DNA from: Rhodospirillales bacterium CG15_BIG_FIL_POST_REV_8_21_14_020_66_15 | Lineage (GTDB): Bacteria; Pseudomonadota; Alphaproteobacteria; Rhodospirillales; Casp-alpha2 | Length of the DNA stretch: 57,648 nucleotides | NCBI GenBank assembly: GCA_002781745.1 | Contig: PFFW01000152.1 | Coordinates: forward strand, 1-57,648 | Reading direction: 5' to 3' | Part shown: piece after piece, positions 15,608 through 23,905 of the stretch | How positions within the stretch are numbered: the stretch's first letter is position 1 | Layout: each line of letters begins with the position of its first letter | The notes under the pieces: model-generated | What the model was told of the DNA's origin: nothing | The model's database searches: none | What the model saw: the letters and a program-made list of their open reading frames with translations, nothing else | Translations under genes and position numbers: made by a program

Positions 15608-16843
15608 TCAGGGCTGAGTGTCGGCCGTACTCGTCGTTGATCGGGCGGACGACAGGAGCAGGGTGAACAACGCCGCAGCCGCGACAAAGGCGAAGGCTAT
15701 GCCCAGGCAACCTTCGATCCCTGCCCATTGATAGGACATGCCGGACACCAGGGTCCCCAGCAGGCGTCCGGTGGCATTGGCCCCATAATAGAACCCTACG
15801 TTCATGGTGACGCCCTCGTTCTCCGAGAGCGCCAGGATCAGATAGGAGTGCACCGCGGAATTGACGGCGAACACCAAGCCGAACAGGCCGAGGCCGCCGA
15901 TCAAGGCGACAGCCGGGTCGATGCCCGCGCGCAGTGCAGTGACGATCGCTACGATGATCAGGGCCAACAGCGCGATCCAGACCTTGGCCGCGCGTACCTC
16001 GGTCGTCAGCCCGTCGACCGAGCGCGAGGTCAGTTTCGGCGTCGCCGCCTGCACGAAGCCGTAGCCGATCACCCAGGCGGCCATGAAGGCGCCGACCTGG
16101 TTGAAGGTCCAGCCCAGTTGGTCGTACAGGAACACGGGAACCCCGACGACGAACCAGACGTCGCGGGCGCCGAACAGGAAGACTCGCGCCGCAGACAGCA
16201 GATTGATCTCGCGGGACTTGGAGAAGATCTCCTTGAACCTGGCCTTCTTCTTGGCCTTGCCCATGCCCTTTTCCACCACCAGGGCGGACCCGGCGAGAAC
16301 GACGGCGAGAAACCCCGCCATCAGCCAGAGCGCACCTTCGAACCCGGCGACAGACAGCAGCGCCGCGCCGACGAAGAAGCCCAGGCCCTTGATGGCATTC
16401 TTGGAACCCGTCAGCAGCGCGACCCAGCGATAAAGCGCGCCCGTGGCTCCTTCGGGAACGACGAACTTGAGGGCGCTTTTGGAACTCATTTTCGTCAGGT
16501 CCTTGGCGATGCCCGACATGCCTTGAACGACGAGCACGAACAGGACAGATGTCTCTTTCGGCCAGGCGGGATCGAGGGTCGACAGCGCCAGCAGGGCGAG
16601 CACCTGAAGGAACAGGCCGCCGGTCAACGTCAGTTTCAGGCCGAAGCGCGACGCCACCCAGCCACCCGTGGCGTTCGTCACGATGCCCATCAATTCGTAG
16701 GCAAGGAACAGGGTTGCCAGTTGGAACGGCGTATAGCCGAGTTGGTTGAAGTGCAACAGGACCAGCATGCGAAGCGCGCCGTCCGTGAGCATGAAGCCCC
16801 AATAGGCGGCGGTGACGATGGCGTATTTGCGGACGTCCAGCAT
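15608..16843 (-). CDS. arsJ: ArsJ, organoarsenical (1-arseno-3-phosphoglycerate) efflux MFS transporter
   Basis: A 411-residue, roughly 12-helix transporter. The opening AIVTAAYWGFMLTDGALRML and the segments GMSGIAKDLTKMSSKS and ARVFLFGARDVWFVVGVPVF are characteristic of ArsJ. ArsJ exports 1-arseno-3-phosphoglycerate, made when GAPDH uses arsenate in place of phosphate; outside the cell it falls apart to arsenate. The gene directly follows a GAPDH gene (25 bases), the diagnostic pairing. It is the last gene of the ars operon. Confidence 0.95.
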   Translation of the reverse strand: MLDVRKYAIVTAAYWGFMLTDGALRMLVLLHFNQLGYTPFQLATLFLAYELMGIVTNATGGWVASRFGLKLTLTGGLFLQVLALLALSTLDPAWPKETSVLFVLVVQGMSGIAKDLTKMSSKSALKFVVPEGATGALYRWVALLTGSKNAIKGLGFFVGAALLSVAGFEGALWLMAGFLAVVLAGSALVVEKGMGKAKKKARFKEIFSKSREINLLSAARVFLFGARDVWFVVGVPVFLYDQLGWTFNQVGAFMAAWVIGYGFVQAATPKLTSRSVDGLTTEVRAAKVWIALLALIIVAIVTALRAGIDPAVALIGGLGLFGLVFAVNSAVHSYLILALSENEGVTMNVGFYYGANATGRLLGTLVSGMSYQWAGIEGCLGIAFAFVAAAALFTLLLSSARSTTSTADTQP

Positions 16844-16868
16844 GGTTCTCGCTCCGGGCTGCGCCGGC

Positions 16869-17933
16869 CTACAGAATCGAACGGGCGACCGTCTCCGTCA
16901 GTTCGAAAAGGCGATGGGCATAGCCCATCTCGTTGTCGTACCAGGCGATGATCTTCACCTGGGTGCCGTCCGTTACCATGGTCGACGGCGCGTCGATGAT
17001 GGAGGAATGGGTGTCGCCCTTGAAGTCGCTGGAAACCAGCGGCCGCTCCTCGCAGGCCAGGATACCCTTCAGCGGCCCCGCCGCCGCGTTGCGTAGCAGG
17101 TTGTTGACCTCGTCCACCGTCGTCCTGCGGGAGACCTCGAACACGCAGTCGGTGATGGAGGCGTTGAGCAACGGCACCCGCACGGCGATACCGTCCAATT
17201 TCCCCTTCAGTTCGGGGAAGATCATGGTGATCGCCGTCGCCGAACCGGTCGAGGTCGGAATCAAGTTGGCCAGCGCCGACCGGGCGCGGCGCATGTCCTT
17301 CATGGGCTTGTCGATCACCGTCTGCGTGTTTGTCACGTCGTGGATGGTGGTGATCATGCCGTGGTAGATGCCGATGCCTTCGTGCACCACCTTGACCACC
17401 GGTGCCAAACAGTTGGTGGTGCAGGAGGCGGCGGTCACTAGATCATGGACCTTCGGGTCGTACAGGCCGTCGTTGACGCCCATGACGATGTTGAGCGCGT
17501 TGCCCTTGACCGGTGCGGAGACGACCACCTTCTTCACCCCGGCGTCGTAATAGGGCGTTACGGCGTCGCGGGTCTTGAACTTGCCCGAACATTCCAGCAC
17601 CAGATCGACGCCCATCGCGGCCCAGTCGATTTCCGCGGGCTTCGCCGCACCGGAATAGCCGATGCGGCGGTCGCCTAAGACGACGGCGCCCGGACCGTCG
17701 GCCCGCGCCGCGACGGGCCAGCGGCCGTGGATGCTGTCGAAGGCCATCAGGTGCGCCGCCATCTCCGCCGAACCGTTCGGTTCGTTGATGTGGACGATGT
17801 CGATGTCTCCGGCCCCCCAGGCACCCGCCGGCTCGCCCAGCGTGGCCGGTTTCGCGGGATCGAACCCCCAGGCCGCACGGAGCGCCAGGCGCCCCATCCT
17901 GCCGAACCCGTTGATGGCGATGCGAACGGTCAT
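16869..17933 (-). CDS. gapdh: Arsenate-resistance glyceraldehyde-3-phosphate dehydrogenase paired with ArsJ
   Basis: A 354-residue GAPDH: Rossmann motif INGFGRMGR at the N-terminus, catalytic Cys171 in SCTTNC, the Pi-site segment THSSIID and C-terminal WYDNEMGY. It is a little longer than housekeeping GAPDH because of an insertion near residues 25-45 ([17 protein letters not shown]), seen in ars-linked copies. Encoded beside arsJ, it converts glyceraldehyde-3-phosphate plus arsenate to 1-arseno-3-phosphoglycerate, the ArsJ cargo. A central-metabolism role is less likely given the neighbours. Confidence 0.93.
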   Translation of the reverse strand: MTVRIAINGFGRMGRLALRAAWGFDPAKPATLGEPAGAWGAGDIDIVHINEPNGSAEMAAHLMAFDSIHGRWPVAARADGPGAVVLGDRRIGYSGAAKPAEIDWAAMGVDLVLECSGKFKTRDAVTPYYDAGVKKVVVSAPVKGNALNIVMGVNDGLYDPKVHDLVTAASCTTNCLAPVVKVVHEGIGIYHGMITTIHDVTNTQTVIDKPMKDMRRARSALANLIPTSTGSATAITMIFPELKGKLDGIAVRVPLLNASITDCVFEVSRRTTVDEVNNLLRNAAAGPLKGILACEERPLVSSDFKGDTHSSIIDAPSTMVTDGTQVKIIAWYDNEMGYAHRLFELTETVARSIL

Positions 17934-17948
17934 GTCCGGTCTCTTCTC

Positions 17949-18689
17949 CTACAGATTGAGGACCAGGCCGTCGTAGGCCGTTTCCTCGGGCACCTCGTCC
18001 TTGTGCGGCATCATTTCGCGGCTGAAATGGGTCAGGATCATGCGCTTGGGCGTCAGGTCGTTCCTGTGCTCGACGATGTCCGGATAGTTCATGTGGAACT
18101 TGATGGGCTTGCCGTAGAAATAGCATTCGCAGATGAACAGGTCGGCATCCCGGGCCACCGCCGGCATGTGCCTGGTCCAGGCGCTGTCGCCCGTGTAGGA
18201 CACGACCTTGCCGGCGATCTCGGTGCGCAGGCTGGTGGGATTGGTTTCGCCCGTATGCGCCGCCGGATAGGGGGTGACGGTCAAGGGGCCGATCTTCGAT
18301 TCCTGCATGAGCGGCATTTCCGCGTAGCTCAGTTGAAACTTCGGTGACATGGCGCGCATGCCCGGCATCAGGGCCTCGCAGATTTCGCCGATGCGGGCCT
18401 GGGTATCGCGCGGCCCGGCGATCACCAGTGGCCGCGTCCGCTTGGCGCCCAGCATGGAATCCATCAGGAAGAAGGGCAGGCCGCCGCAGTGATCGCCGTG
18501 AATGTGGCTCAGCACCACGGCGTCGATGGTGGTGTGGTCGATGCCGAGCTTCTGCAGGGCCACCATGCTGGTGGCGCCGAAGTCGATGACGTAACGGAAG
18601 CCCGGCGCATCGACCATGAAGCAGGTCTGGAACCGGCCGCCGGCACTGAACGCATCGCCCGAACCGACAAAAGTGACTGTGACGCTCAT
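17949..18689 (-). CDS. Metallo-beta-lactamase-fold hydrolase in the arsenic operon
   Basis: A 246-residue protein of the RNase Z/PhnP-like MBL fold. The dinuclear metal motif is HIHGDH (62-67), with further ligands likely in AAHTGE, TGDSAW and the C-terminal LTHFS. No signal peptide. It sits between acr3 and gapdh, all in one direction. A role in cleaving an arseno- or phospho-ester, or as a thiol or glycolytic side-product hydrolase, can be imagined but nothing in the sequence fixes the substrate. MBL proteins are not standard ars genes, so its position is notable. Confidence 0.8.
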   Translation of the reverse strand: MSVTVTFVGSGDAFSAGGRFQTCFMVDAPGFRYVIDFGATSMVALQKLGIDHTTIDAVVLSHIHGDHCGGLPFFLMDSMLGAKRTRPLVIAGPRDTQARIGEICEALMPGMRAMSPKFQLSYAEMPLMQESKIGPLTVTPYPAAHTGETNPTSLRTEIAGKVVSYTGDSAWTRHMPAVARDADLFICECYFYGKPIKFHMNYPDIVEHRNDLTPKRMILTHFSREMMPHKDEVPEETAYDGLVLNL

Positions 18690-18763
18690 GGAATGGTTCC
18701 TTCAGATGATTTCGTCGGCGCGCAGTCGGGAGATTTCCTCCCGCGACAGGTCGAATATTTCAT

Positions 18764-19831
18764 TCAAGACTTCGTCGCTGTGTTCGCCCGGGGGCGGCGG
18801 CCGACGGAGGCGCCGGCCTCGTACCAGGCCTTGCTGGCGTTGCTGATCTTCACCACGGACAGCATGACCGGCACTTCGACCAATACCCCGACGACGGTTG
18901 CGAGCGCCGCGCCCGATTCGAAGCCGAACAGCACGATGGCGGTGGCGACGGCCAATTCGAAGAAATTGCTGGCGCCGATCAGGGCCGATGGTGCCGCGAC
19001 GCAGTGATCGACCCCGAAGGCCCGGTTCAACAGGTAGGCCAGGCCCGAATTCAGATAAACCTGGATCAGGATCGGCACGGCCAGCAGCGCGATGACCAGC
19101 GGCTGGGCGATGATCTGGTCGCCCTGAAAACCGAACAGCAGGACCAGCGTCGCCAGCAAGGCGACCAGGGACGCCGGTCCCATGCGTTTCAATGCCGCGG
19201 CGAGCGCCGCGGTTCCGCCTTGCGCGAGCAGGCGGAGCCGAACTGCTTGGGCGATAATGACCGGCACGACGATGTAGAGAAGCACCGACAGAAGGAGCGT
19301 TTCCCACGGCACCGTGATCGACGACAGGCCGAGCAGCAGGCCGACGATGGGCGCGAAGGCGAACACCATGATGACGTCGTTTACGGCGACCTGGCTCAGG
19401 GTGAAATGCGGCTCGCCGCCGGTCAGGTTGCTCCAGACGAAGACCATGGCGGTGCAGGGGGCCGCCGCCAGGATGATCAGGCCGGCGATATAGGACTGAA
19501 TCTGCTCGGCCGGCAGGTAGGGTTGGAACAGATGGCCGATGAACAGCCAGCCTAGCGCCGCCATGGAAAACGGCTTCACCGCCCAGTTGATGAACAGGGT
19601 GACGCCGATGCCGCGCCAATGCTCCTTGACCTGATGCAGGGCGCCGAAGTCGATCTTCACCAGCATGGGGATGATCATCAGCCATACCAGCACCGCCACC
19701 GGCAGGTTGACCTGCGCGATCTCCATCGCGCCGGCGGCGTGAAAGACGCCGGGCAGGAAATGGCCGAGCGCAACACCCGTGACGATGCAGAGGGCTACCC
19801 AGAGGGAGAGGTATCGTTCGAAAAGGGACAT
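18764..19831 (-). CDS. acr3: Arsenite efflux permease Acr3
   Basis: A 355-residue, 10-helix permease. The family's conserved cysteine is present at Cys126 in AAAPCTAMVFVWSNL, and Asp/Glu-containing segments GGEPHFTLSQVAVNDV and FEVAVATAI-like FELAVATAI match Acr3. It extrudes arsenite using the proton gradient. It lies 50 bases downstream of arsC, which supplies its substrate, in the arsR-led operon. Length is normal. Confidence 0.95.
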   Translation of the reverse strand: MSLFERYLSLWVALCIVTGVALGHFLPGVFHAAGAMEIAQVNLPVAVLVWLMIIPMLVKIDFGALHQVKEHWRGIGVTLFINWAVKPFSMAALGWLFIGHLFQPYLPAEQIQSYIAGLIILAAAPCTAMVFVWSNLTGGEPHFTLSQVAVNDVIMVFAFAPIVGLLLGLSSITVPWETLLLSVLLYIVVPVIIAQAVRLRLLAQGGTAALAAALKRMGPASLVALLATLVLLFGFQGDQIIAQPLVIALLAVPILIQVYLNSGLAYLLNRAFGVDHCVAAPSALIGASNFFELAVATAIVLFGFESGAALATVVGVLVEVPVMLSVVKISNASKAWYEAGASVGRRPRANTATKS

Positions 19832-19881
19832 GGGCGATTTCTTCTCTTCGTAAATATTGGGGCGGGACGCCGGCGTCCCGC

Positions 19882-20397
19882 TCAGGCGCTGTCCGGCAGG
19901 GCGCGGCCGATCTCGTCGAGCCGTCGTTGCAGCGTCAGCTTATCGAGAGACTTGATCGGCAAACTCATGAACACGCTGATCCGGTTGGTCAGATAGCGCA
20001 TGGTTTCCGCAAAGGTTGCCCTTTTCTCTGCCTCCGTGCCTTCGAAGGCGACGGGATCGGGGATGCCCCAGTGGGCGGACATGGGCTGTCCCGGCCAGAC
20101 CGGACAGACCTCGTTCGCCGTCTGGTCGCAGACGGTGAAGACGAAATCCATCCGGGGCGAATTCACTTCCGAGAACTCCGCCCAGTCCTTCGAGCGGAAC
20201 CGGGATACGGGAAAATTCCGGTTCCGCAGCAGGTCGATCACGTAGGGATGGATCTGGCCGGCCGGATGGCTGCCCGCGCTGTAGGCCTTGAATTTTCCCG
20301 CGCCGTGACGGTTCAGGATCGCCTCGGCTAGAATGCTGCGCGCCGAGTTCCCCCGGCACAGGAACAGAACGTTATAGGGGATGTCGTTGTCATTCAT
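19882..20397 (-). CDS. arsC: Arsenate reductase ArsC, low-molecular-weight phosphatase type
   Basis: A 171-residue enzyme with the P-loop Cys14-RGNSA-Arg20 of low-molecular-weight tyrosine phosphatases and the loop IPDPVAFEGTEAEK near residue 110, as in thioredoxin- or glutaredoxin-coupled arsenate reductases. It reduces arsenate to arsenite for Acr3. Its start overlaps the arsR stop by 8 bases. The extension after the phosphatase core is about 30 residues longer than the shortest members, as in many proteobacterial copies. Confidence 0.93.
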   Translation of the reverse strand: MNDNDIPYNVLFLCRGNSARSILAEAILNRHGAGKFKAYSAGSHPAGQIHPYVIDLLRNRNFPVSRFRSKDWAEFSEVNSPRMDFVFTVCDQTANEVCPVWPGQPMSAHWGIPDPVAFEGTEAEKRATFAETMRYLTNRISVFMSLPIKSLDKLTLQRRLDEIGRALPDSA

Positions 20398-20758
20398 CGG
20401 ACGTTTCCTCCTCCCTCCGTGTCGCCACGGCGGACGTACAGGTGACGGTGTTTCCGTAGCCGCAGATTTCCGGGCGGCCCTGGCAACAGTCCTCGGTCAG
20501 ATAGGTGATCAGGCGTCGGGTGCCCTCCACATCCACGGCATATATGATCTGCTGCCTTTGGCGCGTGGCGCGCAGAAGACCGGCCTGTGCCATCTGGGCA
20601 AGGTGGGCGGACAGCGTGGAGGGCGGGACGCCCAGGGTTGTCGAGATTTCACCGGCTCTGAGGCCGTTCGGGCCGGCCTGCATTAGGAGGCGGAACACCG
20701 CCAGGCGGAGGTCATGCGCCAGTGCAGAGAACACGGCGGCGAATTCAGGCTCTTTCAT
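20390..20758 (-). CDS. arsR: Arsenical repressor ArsR (ArsR/SmtB family)
   Basis: A 122-residue winged-helix repressor with recognition segment GVPPSTLSAHLAQM. Cysteines cluster at the C-terminus: Cys91-Cys92, Cys99 and Cys107 (ED-CC-QGRPEI-C). This is the pattern of ArsR types that bind As(III) with C-terminal rather than helix-3 cysteines. It is the first gene of the ars operon and would dissociate from its operator on arsenite binding. No Shine-Dalgarno sequence precedes the start; see the operator entry. Confidence 0.92.
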   Translation of the reverse strand: MKEPEFAAVFSALAHDLRLAVFRLLMQAGPNGLRAGEISTTLGVPPSTLSAHLAQMAQAGLLRATRQRQQIIYAVDVEGTRRLITYLTEDCCQGRPEICGYGNTVTCTSAVATRREEETSDE

Positions 20759-20793
20759 AATTCGGTTTTTCCCGAATTAATAAAAAGAGTCAA
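20758..20793 (-). promoter_or_regulatory. ars operon operator/promoter
   Basis: A perfect inverted repeat TAATTCGG-N6-CCGAATTA (20758-20779) abuts the arsR start codon, its first base being the A of the ATG. TTGACT on the minus strand (20793-20788) is a plausible -35, 17 bases from a weak -10 inside the repeat. The repeat is very likely the ArsR operator. A very short or absent leader is implied. Confidence 0.6.
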
Positions 20794-20914
20794 GTGGAGA
20801 CTACGCTGCCCGTTGCCGGATCATCGAAATTTCATCGAATTGCCAATATCGCCGACCATCCGGACCGGCGTTCCGGTTGCCGCGCGACATATCGGATCGA
20901 GCCACCCGAGTTGG

Positions 20915-21178
20915 CTATGGCTGACCTATTCCCGCAGCCTGAAGCGCGCTTCTTTCCACGCCGCGCCCGGTGCAGCAAGACGCCAGGACGCCGTTGACGG
21001 CGACGGCGGGCAGGGAGCGGACGCCGAGATCCTTCGCCCGCGCGGCCTCGGCCGGGTCGTTCATGTCGTGGACCGTGATCTCGCAGGACGAACAGGCCAT
21101 CTCGTTCAGCAAATCGATGGTGTCCCGGCACACCGGGCAGCCTGCGCTGAAGATCTCCACCTGTCTTTTGTCGGTCAT
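20915..21178 (-). CDS. Small thioredoxin-like protein with CPVC motif
   Basis: An 87-residue thioredoxin/glutaredoxin-fold protein with a CPVC redox site at 14-17, a second cysteine pair CSSC near 29-32, the cis-proline segment SLPAVAVNG and a CC pair (68-69). AAGGAG precedes the ATG. It lies 53 bases after merR in the same direction and ahead of arsR. It may donate electrons to ArsC or chelate thiophilic metal; the extra cysteine pairs hint at metal handling (inference). Confidence 0.8.
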   Translation of the reverse strand: MTDKRQVEIFSAGCPVCRDTIDLLNEMACSSCEITVHDMNDPAEAARAKDLGVRSLPAVAVNGVLASCCTGRGVERSALQAAGIGQP

Positions 21179-21231
21179 GATGGTACTCCTTCGGTTTTTC
21201 GGTTTCTCACGAAAAATCGGACGATGCGCCC

Positions 21232-21690
21232 CTATGCGCCTCGACCCGGAGGCAGGCAGGACATGCCGCCACGCCGTTCGTCCATTTCGTTCTCCAAGGC
21301 GTCCAAGATCGGACACCGGCTGACGGGGCCCGTGTCGGGGCAGGCGGCGGCCCAGTCCGCCAGGATCGACCTCATCCGTTCGAGGACCGCGATCTTCGCT
21401 TCCATTTCGCGAATCTTTTCCTCCGCCCGTCCGCGCACGTCGCAACAGGAGGCGCCGGGATCGGCCTTGAGCGACAGCAGTTCCTTGATGTCCTTCAGGG
21501 TAAAGCCGACCTCCTGTGCGTGCTTGATGAAGCGGATCTGGCGCACCGCGTCGTCGCCATAGCGGCGGTAGCCGTTGGCGTTCCGCCCGGCGACTTCGAC
21601 CAGACCCTCCCGCTCGTAGTATCGCAGGGTCTCGACGCTCACGCCGCCTCGCCTGGCGACTTCTCCGATGTTGAGCACCTCGTCCTCCAT
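21232..21690 (-). CDS. MerR-family metalloregulator with mercury-type cysteine triad
   Basis: A 152-residue regulator: N-terminal winged helix (LNIGEVARRGGVSVETLRYYEREGL), a long dimer helix and a C-terminal metal loop. Cysteines fall at 82 (plus 83), 117 and 126, the same numbers as the Hg(II) ligands of the classical MerR. No merT, merP or merA gene is in the window; the gene it leads encodes a thioredoxin-like protein. The operator lies just ahead. Mercury is the best guess for the inducer, but other thiophilic metals are possible. Confidence 0.85.
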   Translation of the reverse strand: MEDEVLNIGEVARRGGVSVETLRYYEREGLVEVAGRNANGYRRYGDDAVRQIRFIKHAQEVGFTLKDIKELLSLKADPGASCCDVRGRAEEKIREMEAKIAVLERMRSILADWAAACPDTGPVSRCPILDALENEMDERRGGMSCLPPGRGA

Positions 21691-21709
21691 CCTTGCGCGG
21701 CAGCCTAAC

Positions 21710-21733
21710 CCCTAAAGTATACTTCAGGGTCAA
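21710..21733 (-). promoter_or_regulatory. MerR-type operator/promoter
   Basis: CCCTAAAGTATACTTCAGGG (21710-21729) is a 20-bp dyad with one mismatched pair, centred on GTATAC. On the minus strand it starts at the end of a TTGACC -35 element (21733-21728) and fills a long spacer of about 19 bases before TTAGGC, the overlong spacing typical of MerR-controlled promoters. Confidence 0.7.
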
Positions 21734-21856
21734 GGCGGAATTTTATGTTGAAGGGGCCGGTTGCGAAAATCGGTAGCTTGGGGCGAGGTGAATTGGGCAA
21801 ACCGATATAGGCTGCACTTTCTTGAACTACTTGATCGCGCGGTCGGGAGGATTGGA

Positions 21857-22384
21857 TCAGGGGGGCGTGACGGTTGAATTGATCGAACCGTGGAGCAAGG
21901 TCCTGGCCGCATGCCGGTCCACCAGAAACTCGACCACGGATACGATCTGCGTCACCGATCCATTCTCGGCCGCCAAGGGCATCCGGATGAAGTTCTGGAA
22001 CCCGACGACACCGCTGTTCGGGCGTTCGAATTCGGACACCATCGCCATCGCCTGCCGTGAGGAAACGATCGACTTGAAGATGTCGTGCACGCGCTCTCCC
22101 ATCACACGAGGAATGAGGTCTTTCGTGGTTTTGCCGGTCGCCTCATACCCCAGGAACTCCGTCATCCCGCTGCCCCAGTATCGGAAACGGAACTCCCGCC
22201 CTCCATCCACGACATCGACCAAGTGGGTGGTCGGTAGGATCCGCGCCGGAAGATCGATCAACTTGAAGGCCTCCCGCAACGGCGGCGCCTCGTCGCTTGG
22301 CTGAAGGGATCGCCAATATTCCCAGGCCGTCCGTTGCGCGTCCGACGCGATGTCAAACGATGTGAGGATTTGTCGATAGATCAT
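21857..22384 (-). CDS. PAS domain-containing protein
   Basis: A 175-residue cytoplasmic protein that consists of one PAS-like domain (about 45-165), with segments FRFRYWGSGMTEFLGYEATGKT and VSEFERPNSGV. No output domain follows. Stand-alone PAS proteins of this length are common in Rhodospirillales-type genomes with unknown partners. I prefer the ATG at 22384 to the GTG at 22459, because the domain starts soon after; neither has a strong ribosome site. Confidence 0.7.
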   Translation of the reverse strand: MIYRQILTSFDIASDAQRTAWEYWRSLQPSDEAPPLREAFKLIDLPARILPTTHLVDVVDGGREFRFRYWGSGMTEFLGYEATGKTTKDLIPRVMGERVHDIFKSIVSSRQAMAMVSEFERPNSGVVGFQNFIRMPLAAENGSVTQIVSVVEFLVDRHAARTLLHGSINSTVTPP

Positions 22385-22524
22385 GGCCTGCGCCCCATGT
22401 TCAATGCCGGTTGACCGGTCGAGGTTCGGCGGAACGGAATTCTCGCGAGGTTCAGGCACGCCGCGCCGCGGACGACCGCCGCGGACCCGGGTATCAGGCT
22501 GGGATTGCCCGCGAGTGTCAGTGT

Positions 22525-23019
22525 CTATTGTTTTGGCAGGCCGCCCTTGGTTGCGGCCATCGACGTGAACTTGCGAAGGGCGTCGGCCATCTTCTCGAAG
22601 ACCGGGTCACGATCTCCGATCCCATAACGGGCCTTCAGCGCCCCGGGGTCCGTATAGGCGAGGTAGGTGGTTCCCGCGGCGTCCTCCCAGGCGACCGCCC
22701 GCAGCGGCAAGTCGAGGCCGATCGCCTGATTTGACTGCATCAACGGCGTGCCGAGCTTGGGCGACCCGAAGACGATCAGTTCGGTCGGGCGCAGGTCCAT
22801 GCCGACCTTCTTGGCGCCCTCGTGATGCTTGAGGCGGGCAAAGACCGTGATGCCCGCCCGGGTCAACGCAATGCCCAGGCGATCGATCGTCTTCGTGGCG
22901 CCGAAATCGCTTTTGCGGACGATCAAACCGTCGCCCGGCGATTGGGCCGTGACTTCCATGGGGAGGAGGCCCAATGCCAGAACCGCGACGGACATGCAGA
23001 TCGCTCTTATGTACGTCAT
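22525..23019 (-). CDS. Secreted DUF302 family protein
   Basis: A 164-residue protein with a signal peptide (about 1-25, cleavage after VTAQ). The DUF302 fold is recognisable from KHHEGAKKVGMDLRPTELIVFGSPKLGTPLMQSN and the closing IGLDLPLRAVAWED. DUF302 proteins are widespread periplasmic proteins of unknown function, often near redox or sulfur genes. GGGAGA precedes the ATG at 23019. A second DUF302 gene is at 31653. Confidence 0.85.
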   Translation of the reverse strand: MTYIRAICMSVAVLALGLLPMEVTAQSPGDGLIVRKSDFGATKTIDRLGIALTRAGITVFARLKHHEGAKKVGMDLRPTELIVFGSPKLGTPLMQSNQAIGLDLPLRAVAWEDAAGTTYLAYTDPGALKARYGIGDRDPVFEKMADALRKFTSMAATKGGLPKQ

Positions 23020-23215
23020 GAATGTTCTCCCAGCCGTGATATTTTCGGGTCGTGCCTTGACGTCCGGCGCGTTCCTTACCCGGATTGAATGCCCGGAATC
23101 GTTGGGAGATGCCAGTCCCCGGGGCCGGTGTTCACGCACAATTGATCATCGGCGCAGGCGTTGGCGGTTATCCGGAATCTCGATGTGTGAACTCCGGAAA
23201 CGTCGTGTGACGGCC

Positions 23216-23857
23216 TCAATGCCCAAACACGATGACTGCGACCGGCACGGGCGTGACGGCAAGGGCAACCGCCGCAAGATAGTACCGAAACCTGAAGATG
23301 CCGCTCATCCCGGCAAGCAAAGCGATGCCACCGCCGCCGCCGATGATCGTATTGCCCGGCAGATTGAGGGCGACCATGACCGCGATGTAGCGATGCCTCA
23401 GCAGGAAGGGGACCAGACGGATCGGCGCACGGTCGATCAGGGCCTGCAATTTCCCGTCCGGCGTCAGCGGCGCCAGGTCGCCGACGAATCGTTCCGCTTT
23501 GGTGAACCCGAGCGCGCCGAAAAAGCGTCCGATCAATTCGGAATGGATCCGATTTCCCACGGCATAGGCGCCGGTGAGCGCCGTCACCGTCGCCATATAC
23601 AATGCCGGCGCGATCTCGGGCCCGAAGGTTATGAGAAGGGCGACGCTGACCTCCATTCCGGGAACGAAGGGAAGGGCCATCAGGACCATGTAGAGTCCCA
23701 GACCCAGGCTCAAACCGAGATAGAGGCTCAGCGGACGGGCGTCGTCGACCGGTTCAGCGACCAGCGAAAGGTCGAAAAATTCTCCCGCGAGGTGGCCGAG
23801 GCCAAGAATCGACAGGTAAAGCAATAGGACAGCACCGACGCGAAGACTACGCCGCAT
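23216..23857 (-). CDS. DedA/VTT-like small membrane protein
   Basis: A 213-residue integral membrane protein with about five hydrophobic segments. The segments LPFVPGMEVSVALLITFG and NLPGNTIIGGGGGIALLAG resemble the re-entrant loops of the DedA/VTT family, which act as lipid scramblases or proton-coupled transporters. No operon partner is obvious, since the next gene downstream lies 196 bases away. The specific function is unknown. Confidence 0.65.
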   Translation of the reverse strand: MRRSLRVGAVLLLYLSILGLGHLAGEFFDLSLVAEPVDDARPLSLYLGLSLGLGLYMVLMALPFVPGMEVSVALLITFGPEIAPALYMATVTALTGAYAVGNRIHSELIGRFFGALGFTKAERFVGDLAPLTPDGKLQALIDRAPIRLVPFLLRHRYIAVMVALNLPGNTIIGGGGGIALLAGMSGIFRFRYYLAAVALAVTPVPVAVIVFGH

Positions 23858-23905
23858 GACCGTGTTTCCCCCTTCCCCGTCCTTCCCAATCGCGAAACCT
23901 GGAGG

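Noticed and set aside
14946-16802. Long minus-strand frame of 618 codons
   Set aside because: It is a frame-shifted shadow of arsJ joined to antisense chrA; composition is Arg/Gly-rich and without domains.
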